DNA from: Candidatus Nanopelagicales bacterium
GTDB lineage: Bacteria > Actinomycetota > Actinomycetes > S36-B12 > UBA5976
Assembly: GCA_023254955.1 (NCBI GenBank)
Contig: JALRKC010000025.1
Span: 1 to 9,570 of the forward strand
DNA length: 9,570 bases
Direction: 5' to 3'
Part shown: in pieces, positions 1 through 5,460 of the stretch
How the letters are laid out: every line of letters starts with the position of its first letter
Position numbering within the stretch: the first letter of the stretch is position 1
Translations under genes and position numbers: made by a program
The notes under the pieces: generated by a model
Told to the model about the DNA's origin: nothing
The model's database searches: none
What the model saw: only the letters and a program-made list of their open reading frames with translations

Positions 1-288
1 CATGCGACCTGTAGCAACTTGAAAGTGAACACTGGCGGCACCAACACCTGCCAAAGTTGGTCCATCAGAACCGCCTTGACCTTGCAAACCGTGGCAAGAA
101 GAACATCCTTCTGCGTAAAGTTGGCTACCTTTTAAAACTAATGTTTCATTGCTTCCAATTTGCGCTTGTACTTTGCTAGATGAAGCAACATTCGAGACCA
201 CCGCGAAACTAACTGCGATCATGGTCAAAGCAAAAAACATCACCACTCCGGTGGCAGACTTTTTTCTACGCCAGTTAGTTAGTTTCAT
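1..288 (-). CDS. qcrC: Cytochrome bc1 complex cytochrome c subunit QcrC (N-terminal part, cut by window edge)
   Basis: The frame runs leftwards from an ATG at 288 and stays open for all 96 codons to base 1, so the C-terminal part lies outside the window. Residues about 13-32 form one hydrophobic signal-anchor, followed by a polar linker and a c-type haem site CSSCH at residues 62-66 (bases 91-105). The following text, a Gly-rich loop then GPTLAGVGAASVHFQVATGRM, is the pattern seen in actinobacterial QcrC. Known role: QcrC is a membrane-tethered dihaem cytochrome c of the menaquinol:cytochrome c reductase that passes electrons directly to the aa3 oxidase; a second haem site should follow outside the window. 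It starts 23 bp after the ctaE stop on the same strand, so the two are probably co-transcribed. A purine-rich GGGAAAGG lies about 16 nt upstream of the ATG, rather far for a Shine-Dalgarno. Confidence 0.9.
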   Translation of the reverse strand, partial: MKLTNWRRKKSATGVVMFFALTMIAVSFAVVSNVASSSKVQAQIGSNETLVLKGSQLYAEGCSSCHGLQGQGGSDGPTLAGVGAASVHFQVATGRM

Positions 289-311
289 AACTATAAGTTG
301 GTTACCTTTCC

Positions 312-899
312 CTATTTCACCAAATAAATTACGGCAAACAATCCAATCCAAACCACATCAACAAAGTGCCAGTAATAACTTGTTACCACCGCGCTAGTTG
401 CCATGTTATGTGTCATTTTTGGTCTTGCATAGCTTCGAGCAAGAACAAATAAGAAAGCAACTAATCCACCAGTTACGTGCAGTGCGTGAAAACCAGTTGT
501 TAAATAAAAAACAGATCCAAAGGATGAAGATTGCAAAGTCAAACCTTCATGCACCAACTCGGTGTATTCATATGTTTGTCCGCCGACAAAGAAGGCACCC
601 ATTAAAAAAGTGAGAATAAACCAGCGCCGTAGTCTTAGCGCATCACCGCGTTCGGCAGCGAAGACACCCATTTGCGCAGTCACAGATGAGAGCACTAAAA
701 CAGTGGTGTTAGCCGCAGCAAAAGGGATATTAAGTAGTTCGGTCTCCGCAGCCCAAATGTTTGGATTGACTGCGCGAAGCGTGAAATACATCGCGAACAA
801 GGCAGCGAAGAACATCAACTCGCTAGCAAGCCAAATCACGGTTCCGACCGCAGTCATGTTGGGGCGGTTAATTTGTGGTTGATAAGCGGCTTGGGTCAT
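312..899 (-). CDS. ctaE: Cytochrome c oxidase subunit III (aa3-type)
   Basis: Encodes 195 residues with five predicted membrane helices (about 18-40, 60-80, 92-112, 128-153 and 170-194), the short five-helix form usual in Actinobacteria. Diagnostic segments are WLASELMFF (23-31) with the conserved membrane Glu27, [10 protein letters not shown] (136-145) and [11 protein letters not shown] (174-184), all typical of the heme-copper oxidase subunit III family. The subunit stabilises the catalytic subunit I of the terminal oxidase in the cytoplasmic membrane. It is the first gene of the leftward unit and is followed at once by qcrC, the classic actinobacterial ctaE-qcrC order that reflects the bc1-aa3 supercomplex. 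The ATG at 899 is the only sensible start: the family N-terminus begins shortly before helix 1. It is divergent from the response-regulator-like gene at 970 and shares a roughly 70 bp control region with it. I saw no clean -10 for it. Confidence 0.96.
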   Translation of the reverse strand: MTQAAYQPQINRPNMTAVGTVIWLASELMFFAALFAMYFTLRAVNPNIWAAETELLNIPFAAANTTVLVLSSVTAQMGVFAAERGDALRLRRWFILTFLMGAFFVGGQTYEYTELVHEGLTLQSSSFGSVFYLTTGFHALHVTGGLVAFLFVLARSYARPKMTHNMATSAVVTSYYWHFVDVVWIGLFAVIYLVK

Positions 900-969
900 G
901 CGACTAGTCTGCCATTAATAGTGTCCCCGCTAGGGGTAAGGGTTGTGCTGTTTTACTAGTCTTATCAAC
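900..969. promoter_or_regulatory. Divergent control region between ctaE and the trpD-containing unit
   Basis: This 70 bp gap must hold the promoters for both directions. It contains ACTAGTCT twice as a direct repeat (903-910 and 955-962); the first copy sits in the perfect palindrome GACTAGTC (902-909). Between them is a small dyad CCCC-gcta-GGGG (925-936). The second repeat copy overlaps the proposed -10 of the rightward gene. The layout would suit one factor acting on both promoters, but no known operator consensus is recognised and short CTAG palindromes can occur by chance. Confidence 0.3.
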
Positions 970-970
970 G
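957..970 (+). promoter_or_regulatory. Candidate -10 element for leaderless transcript of the response-regulator-like gene
   Basis: TAGTCT at 957-962 fits the actinobacterial -10 pattern TANNNT and ends 7 nt before the GTG at 970, so transcription could start on the first base of the codon. No Shine-Dalgarno precedes this GTG, which agrees with a leaderless message. No convincing -35 was seen. Confidence 0.45.
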
Positions 971-1392
971 TGAGCGAGAAAATTTCACAAGCGCACGAGC
1001 CGCGGATCCTTGTCTATTCGGACGATAGCAACGTTCGCGAAGAGATAATTTTAGCTCTGGGTCTAAAGCCAGTTGCTGGTTTAGGAAAAACACAATATTT
1101 ACAAGTTGCTACTGAACCAGTTGTGCAACAACACTTGCGTAGCGGAAATTTTGACTTAGTCATACTCGATGGTGAAGCTGCTCCAGCCGGTGGAATGGGA
1201 ATTGCCAAAGCAGCAAAAGATGAAATTTTCAATTGCCCGCCAATCTTGTTGGTGATTCAAAGAGCTCAAGATGCTTGGTTAGCAACTTGGTCACGCGCGG
1301 ATGGGGTGGTACCACGGCCAATAGATCCATTGGTAATACGTCAGACGGCTTCAGCCTTACTTCGTAAACGATTAGCGCTTAGCGCCGGGTAA
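970..1392 (+). CDS. Response-regulator-like protein (degenerate receiver domain only)
   Basis: About 140 residues from the GTG at 970; a TTG at 943 would add nine residues (Cys-Cys-Phe rich) that look unlike a protein start. The whole chain is one CheY-like receiver fold: the strand RILVYSDD gives the acidic pair Asp18-Asp19, and FDLVILDGEA puts Asp67 where the phospho-acceptor sits. The later switch positions are altered: the Thr/Ser after strand 4 is absent (ILLVIQRAQD) and the Lys-Pro after strand 5 reads Arg116-Pro117. There is no DNA-binding output domain. From memory, a protein with the same DGEAxPAGGMG and PQDAWLATWSRAD-like segments sits beside trpD/ctaE in many Actinobacteria, so it is a conserved family of unknown function. 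Its stop overlaps the trpD start by one base (TAATG), so translation is probably coupled. It may bind a partner protein and may not act as a phosphorylated switch. Confidence 0.82.
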   Translation: MSEKISQAHEPRILVYSDDSNVREEIILALGLKPVAGLGKTQYLQVATEPVVQQHLRSGNFDLVILDGEAAPAGGMGIAKAAKDEIFNCPPILLVIQRAQDAWLATWSRADGVVPRPIDPLVIRQTASALLRKRLALSAG

Positions 1393-2432
1393 TGCATACT
1401 CCAAACTGGGAGACGATTAATTCAACGCTAAAAAATAAAGTAGCGCTTGCTCGCGAAGAAGCTACTTGGGCAATGTTGGAAATGATGAGCGGCAACACGC
1501 CTGGTGAAACCATAAAAGAATTTTTAGTTCTGATGAACGAAAAGTCACCAACTGCCGGCGAAATTGCTGGGTTAGTTGATGCCATGCTGCAAAATGCCAC
1601 CAAAATTGACATCACTAATCAAGCAATCGACATTGTAGGAACTGGAGGGGATCAGGCCGGCACCATAAATATTTCAACTGCCAGCGCGTTAGTGGTAGCC
1701 GCAGCAGGTGAAGGTGTAATCAAGCACGGAAATCGCGCCGCCTCTAGTAAAACTGGCTCTGCAGATGTCTTAGAAGTAATGGGCTTAAATTTAAATCTAA
1801 CTACTCAAGAGGTAGCTGCTTGCTTCGAAGAAAATAACATCACATTCTGCTTTGCACCAATTTTTCACCCAGCAATGCGCCACGTGGCACCGGTAAGAAA
1901 AGAATTAAATGTTCCAACTGTCTTTAATATTCTGGGGCCATTGGCAAATCCTGCGCAGCCGGTAGCGCAAGCCACCGGAGTTTCAAGCTTAAAGATGGCT
2001 CCTTTGATGGCAGAAGTTTTTGCCAAAAGAGGTACTAATGCTTTAGTCATGCGTGGCTTAGATGGATTAGATGAAATGTCAATTGCTGGAGATACTCAAA
2101 TTTGGGACACCCGTGAAGGTGAAGTTAGAGAAGAGTTATTTAAATTATCGCGGCTAGGAATTGGCTCAGCTTCCATCGCTGAATTAAAAGGTGGCGAGGC
2201 AGCTGAAAATGCAAAAATACTAAAAGCAGCACTTGCCAACAAGGCAAGCGAAGCTGTCTTAAATGCGATCGCCTTAAATTCTGCAGCCGCTTTTGTTGCT
2301 AAAGGAGAGCCGGATAAGGAGCTAACGGGTCAGTTGATCCAAGGCTTTGAAAAGGCACGAGATGTTTTAGCTTCAGGACAAGCTCTTGAGCTGCTAGAGA
2401 AATGGATTAATTGGACCAAAAAAATCTCTTAA
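1392..2432 (+). CDS. trpD: Anthranilate phosphoribosyltransferase
   Basis: 346 residues, normal for the family. It joins anthranilate to phosphoribosyl pyrophosphate, the second step of the tryptophan branch, in the cytoplasm. An N-terminal helical domain (about 1-75) is followed by the PRPP-binding loop GTGGD at 83-87, the segment KHGNRAASSKTGSADVLE (111-128), NILGPLANP at 179-187, and the metal-binding region GLDGLDE at 222-228. All catalytic landmarks look intact. The ATG at 1392 shares one base with the preceding stop, so initiation likely depends on ribosomes finishing the upstream response-regulator-like frame. No other trp genes are present in the window; in Actinobacteria trpD is often separate from the rest of the pathway and sits opposite ctaE, as here. 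Confidence 0.97.
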   Translation: MHTPNWETINSTLKNKVALAREEATWAMLEMMSGNTPGETIKEFLVLMNEKSPTAGEIAGLVDAMLQNATKIDITNQAIDIVGTGGDQAGTINISTASALVVAAAGEGVIKHGNRAASSKTGSADVLEVMGLNLNLTTQEVAACFEENNITFCFAPIFHPAMRHVAPVRKELNVPTVFNILGPLANPAQPVAQATGVSSLKMAPLMAEVFAKRGTNALVMRGLDGLDEMSIAGDTQIWDTREGEVREELFKLSRLGIGSASIAELKGGEAAENAKILKAALANKASEAVLNAIALNSAAAFVAKGEPDKELTGQLIQGFEKARDVLASGQALELLEKWINWTKKIS

Positions 2433-2463
2433 GGCTTAAAAGAGAATTGAAAGTGGGGCACTA

Positions 2464-3594
2464 GTGGGAAAGTTATTAGTGATAACAAATGATTTCCCAC
2501 CGCGGACCGGCGGAATTCAAAATTTTGTCTATGAATTACTAAAAGGTTTCGATCCACAAGAGGTGGTTGTCTATTGCTCAAACTGGAGAAAGGCAAAAGA
2601 ATTTGATCTTGCCCAAAACTATAAAGTAATTCGAGTTCGCTCAAAAGTTCTTTTGCCGACAGCAAAACGCACAAAAGAAGTAATCAAGATTATTGAGCGC
2701 TTTGATTGCGACCGAGTTTTGTTTGGAGCTAGTACCCCGTTGGGAGTAATGGCACCGGCCTTGCGAAAAGCGGGCATTAAAAAAATTGGCGCGTTAACCC
2801 ATGGACATGAGGCTGGGATGGCGGGAGTTCCGATTTTGCGTCAGTTGGTAAAGAAAGCTTTTCAAGATTTAGATTTCATAACTTACCTAGGTGATTTCAC
2901 AAAAAATAAATTAGCAAGATTGATCCCCAGTGATGCTAAATTTGTAAAGTTAAGCCCAGGGGTAGACACAGCAGTTTTTAATTTGCAGTATCGAGCCAAT
3001 CGAGATGAATTGCTCGCAAGAAATAATTTAAGCGGTAAAAAAATAGTTTTTTGCGCTTCTCGCTTGATGCCGCGTAAAGGTCAAGATGAATTGTTGGAGG
3101 TTTGGCCAAAAGTCTTGCAAAGAAACCCTTCGGCACATTTGCTGTTTAGCGGTGGTGGGCCTTACAAGCAAAAATTACTTAGAAAAGTTAATTCAAAGAA
3201 TTTACAAAACAGCGTTACATTTTTAGGTACATTGACACAAAAAGAACTCGCGGCTTTTTATGGAATGAGTAATGTTTTTGCGATGCCCAATCGAACAAGG
3301 AATTTTGGTTTGGACGTAGAAGGCTTAGGAATGGTTTTCTTAGAAGCAGCAGCTTGCGGCATTCCTACAATTGGCGGTAGGGCTGGCGGAGTCCCTGATG
3401 CATTGATTGACGAAGCCACGGGCTACTTGGTTACCCCAAAAAAAAGGGAAGAGCTCTTAGCGAAATTAGATTTGTTATTGCAAAATCCCAACTTGGCCAA
3501 GAGCATGGGCTCCACTGGCAGAGATTGGGTGGTAAAAAATTGGCAATGGGCTAGCCGCCGGGAGCAATTAAAACAATTACTAGAAGTTTCTTAA
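2464..3594 (+). CDS. pimB: GT4-family glycosyltransferase, PimB'-type phosphatidylinositol mannoside mannosyltransferase
   Basis: 376 residues with the GT-B fold: an N-terminal acceptor half (1-190) and a C-terminal GDP-sugar half. The N-terminus VITNDFPPRTGGIQNF (6-21) has the GGxQ loop; HGHE at 113-116 matches the conserved PimB' acceptor-side motif; SRLMPRKGQD (199-208) carries the Arg and Lys that hold the donor phosphates; and Glu286 and Glu294 form the EX7E motif in VEGLGMVFLEAAACG. The segment RTRNFGLDVEGLG is close to the RTR-rich loop of mycobacterial PimB'. Known role: adds the second mannose to PIM1 from GDP-mannose at the inner membrane face. The start is GTG at 2464, 31 bp after trpD, with a weak purine stretch (AAAGTGGGG) ahead. 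Its position between trpD and a PlsC-type gene matches the mycobacterial order and supports the call; another phospholipid or lipid-linked mannosylation remains possible. Confidence 0.82.
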   Translation: MGKLLVITNDFPPRTGGIQNFVYELLKGFDPQEVVVYCSNWRKAKEFDLAQNYKVIRVRSKVLLPTAKRTKEVIKIIERFDCDRVLFGASTPLGVMAPALRKAGIKKIGALTHGHEAGMAGVPILRQLVKKAFQDLDFITYLGDFTKNKLARLIPSDAKFVKLSPGVDTAVFNLQYRANRDELLARNNLSGKKIVFCASRLMPRKGQDELLEVWPKVLQRNPSAHLLFSGGGPYKQKLLRKVNSKNLQNSVTFLGTLTQKELAAFYGMSNVFAMPNRTRNFGLDVEGLGMVFLEAAACGIPTIGGRAGGVPDALIDEATGYLVTPKKREELLAKLDLLLQNPNLAKSMGSTGRDWVVKNWQWASRREQLKQLLEVS

Positions 3595-3628
3595 GGCCAT
3601 CCACCTTAGAATTGGCTTCATGAATAGA

Positions 3629-3640
3629 GTCTGATCAGAC
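3629..3640. repeat. 12-bp perfect palindrome upstream of the acyltransferase gene
   Basis: GTCTGATCAGAC reads the same on both strands. It lies in the 69 bp gap after pimB', 24 bp before the TTG start, and directly follows a TANNNT-like hexamer TAGAGT (3625-3630), so it would cover a transcription start about 7 nt downstream. This is the position of a repressor operator, but no consensus is recognised. There is no T-run, so a terminator is unlikely. Confidence 0.4.
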
Positions 3641-3663
3641 AAAGCACCAGATGGGATGAAAAC

Positions 3664-4386
3664 TTGTTCTACTTTTTCGTAAAATTTGTGATCTTGTGGG
3701 TTCCCTTGCATTTGTTTTTTCGCCCTTGGGTGCAGGGCAAAAAAAATATTCCTAAACAAGGTGCAGCAATTTTTGCTTCCAACCATATTTCTTTTTCAGA
3801 CTCAATCTTTCTGCCCTTAGTAGTTAGAAGAAAAATAACCTTTTTAGCAAAAATTGATTATTGGCGAGGTAAGGGAATCAGAGGATTTTTTACTAAGTTA
3901 TTTTTTAATGGTGTAGGCCAAGTTCCAGTTGATCGTGCAGGTGGTTCTGCAGCTGAGTCGGCACTTAATACTGCTATAAAAATCTTGAATGACGGTAAGT
4001 TTCTGGGAATTTACCCAGAGGGGACCAGGGCGCCCGATGGTCGTTTGTACCGCGGTAGAACTGGAGTTGCACGCATGGCGCTCGAAGCAAAAGTGCCAGT
4101 GATTCCGGTGGCAATGATTGGCACCTACGAAATACAACCTCCGGGACAAGCGATACCTAACCTTGGCCGCGTTGGCGTGCGTTTTGGAAAGCCACTTGAT
4201 TTTTCGCAATACTATGGAGAGGCAAAAAATGTTGAAGTTTTGCGAAAAGTGACCAACGAAATCATGCAGGCGATCCACAAATTATCGGGCCAGGAGTATG
4301 TGGATATTTACGCTTCTAACGCAAAAGAAATTTTAAAAAAAGGCAAGAGAATTCAAGATGAATTAAATAAAGAAGGAGATAATTAG
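3664..4386 (+). CDS. plsC: PlsC-family 1-acyl-sn-glycerol-3-phosphate acyltransferase
   Basis: 240 residues. Known role: transfers an acyl chain to lysophosphatidate to give phosphatidate, the entry to phospholipid synthesis, at the membrane. Motif I NHISFSDS carries the catalytic His41 and Asp46 (HX4D); VPVDRAGG (87-94) corresponds to motif II; YPEGTR (117-122) is motif III; VPVIPVAMIGTYE (144-156) is motif IV. The hydrophobic N-terminus FYFFVKFVILWVPLHLFFRPW (about 2-22) is the usual membrane-contact helix of this family. TTG at 3664 is chosen because family members begin almost exactly at this residue, the two ATGs just upstream (3651, 3656) are in other frames, and an in-frame stop lies at 3625. 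The C-terminus is Lys/Glu-rich. The gene ends one base before pfkA and carries that gene's Shine-Dalgarno. Given the pimB' neighbour, it could act on PIM precursors. Confidence 0.9.
   Translation: MFYFFVKFVILWVPLHLFFRPWVQGKKNIPKQGAAIFASNHISFSDSIFLPLVVRRKITFLAKIDYWRGKGIRGFFTKLFFNGVGQVPVDRAGGSAAESALNTAIKILNDGKFLGIYPEGTRAPDGRLYRGRTGVARMALEAKVPVIPVAMIGTYEIQPPGQAIPNLGRVGVRFGKPLDFSQYYGEAKNVEVLRKVTNEIMQAIHKLSGQEYVDIYASNAKEILKKGKRIQDELNKEGDN
4371..4379 (+). promoter_or_regulatory. Strong Shine-Dalgarno for pfkA, inside the acyltransferase coding end
   Basis: AGAAGGAGA is the best ribosome-binding match in the window, about 8-9 nt ahead of the ATG at 4388. It overlaps the last codons of the upstream gene (Lys-Glu-Gly-Asp-Asn), which suggests co-transcription and coupled translation. 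It contrasts with the genes here that lack any such site. Confidence 0.8.
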
Positions 4387-4387
4387 C

Positions 4388-5416
4388 ATGCGCGTAGGAA
4401 TGTTAACTGGTGGTGGCGATGCGCCAGGTTTAAACAACGTAATCAAAGGTGTCGTTACCCAAGGAATTAAAAAATATGGCTACGAGTTTGTGGGGTTCTT
4501 GGATGGCTGGAAGGGGCCGCTTGAAGGTTTAACGAAGCCAATTGGTTTAGCTGATGTTGCTTATATTCATGATCGTGGAGGGACAATTCTAGGATCCTCT
4601 CGCACCAATCCGATAAAAATTGAAAACGGTGTGGCTCAAATCGAAGAGAATTTAAAGAAATTCAATATTGACGCGCTCGTTGCTATTGGTGGCGAAGACA
4701 CACTAGGTGTAGCAACAGAATTACATAAGCATGACTTCAAGGTAATTGGAGTACCAAAAACAATTGATAATGACCTTTCAAACACGGATTACACTTTCGG
4801 CTTTCAAACTTCAGTAGCCATTGCCTCAGAAGCTGTCGATCGCTTGCATACCACCGCTCGCTCTCATCATCGAGTTTTGGTAGTAGAAGTTATGGGTCGT
4901 CACGCTGGATGGATTGCGTTAGAAACTGGAATGAGTGCAGACGCGGCTGTTACTTTGATTCCAGAAGAAAAATACGACATCAATCAAGTTGTCAGCTGGG
5001 TCAAAGAAAGATATGCCCGAGACAGGTATGCCATTGTGGTAGTCGCTGAAGGTGCGCTTTCAACTGAAGGTGATCTGGTAACAAAAGATGCTTCTTTAGA
5101 TGCTTTCGGCCACGTGAAGCTTTCTGGCGTTGGTGAAGCGTTAGCCAAACGAATTGAAGATCTAACTGGCTTTGAAACTCGCAGCGTGGTTTTAGGTCAC
5201 TTGCAACGAGGGGGAAGCCCAGTTGCTTTTGATCGCAACTTAGGTGCCCGCCTTGGACTCAAAGCAGCAGATGCGGTAAACCAAAAGCAGTTTGGACAAA
5301 TGGTTGCTTTGCATGGCACAGATGTGGTCTTGGTTCCATTAGAAAGTGCAACTGGTGTTTTGAAGACCGTGCCGACTTCTCGTTACGACGAGGCGAAAGC
5401 CTTTTTTGGGGCCTAA
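4388..5416 (+). CDS. pfkA: 6-phosphofructokinase with pyrophosphate-type active-site residues
   Basis: 342 residues of the single-domain bacterial family. It phosphorylates fructose 6-phosphate in upper glycolysis. The N-terminal GMLTGGGDAPGLNN (4-17) is the phosphoryl-donor loop; GGED is at 101-104, PKTIDND at 123-129 with the catalytic Asp region, MGRHAGW at 169-175, and HLQRGGSP near residue 275 binds the sugar phosphate. In E. coli ATP-PFK the positions equal to Asp104 and Lys124 are both Gly (GGDG, PGTIDND). Asp and Lys there are the established marks of pyrophosphate-using or mixed 'group III' enzymes, to which Amycolatopsis methanolica PPi-PFK belongs; related Streptomyces enzymes use ATP, so the donor cannot be settled from sequence. 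It starts one base after the acyltransferase stop and has a strong ribosome site, so it is probably in that operon. Confidence 0.95.
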   Translation: MRVGMLTGGGDAPGLNNVIKGVVTQGIKKYGYEFVGFLDGWKGPLEGLTKPIGLADVAYIHDRGGTILGSSRTNPIKIENGVAQIEENLKKFNIDALVAIGGEDTLGVATELHKHDFKVIGVPKTIDNDLSNTDYTFGFQTSVAIASEAVDRLHTTARSHHRVLVVEVMGRHAGWIALETGMSADAAVTLIPEEKYDINQVVSWVKERYARDRYAIVVVAEGALSTEGDLVTKDASLDAFGHVKLSGVGEALAKRIEDLTGFETRSVVLGHLQRGGSPVAFDRNLGARLGLKAADAVNQKQFGQMVALHGTDVVLVPLESATGVLKTVPTSRYDEAKAFFGA

Positions 5417-5424
5417 CCTCACCA

Positions 5425-5460
5425 GTAACAAAGAAACAGCAATCGCCTAAATTAGGGGTG
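5425..5460 (+). promoter_or_regulatory. Candidate leaderless promoter for aroG
   Basis: TAAATT at 5448-5453 fits TANNNT and ends 6 nt before the GTG at 5460. GTAACA at 5425-5430 matches four of six bases of TTGACA with a 17 bp spacer. The AGGGG at 5454-5458 abuts the start codon, too close to serve as a Shine-Dalgarno. This is the most complete promoter seen in the window and would start transcription on the initiation codon. Confidence 0.5.

Noticed and set aside
149..397. Plus-strand open frame opposite qcrC and the end of ctaE
   Set aside because: It crosses two clear minus-strand genes and their gap and shows no domain.
562..882. Plus-strand open frame of about 106 codons opposite ctaE
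   Set aside because: It is antisense to a well-supported subunit III gene, is low in complexity (Ala/Ser/Lys-rich) and has no ribosome site or recognisable domain.
943..969. Upstream TTG start for the response-regulator-like gene
   Set aside because: It adds only Cys/Phe-rich residues not expected before a receiver domain, and a good -10 lies inside this stretch at the correct distance for GTG 970.
2429..2674. Minus-strand open frame over the start of pimB'
   Set aside because: It is antisense to the conserved glycosyltransferase N-terminus, and no minus-strand promoter or ribosome site was seen.
3898..4278. Minus-strand open frame of about 126 codons inside plsC
   Set aside because: It is rich in Cys, His and Arg, as expected from an antisense reading, and the plus strand has all four acyltransferase motifs.
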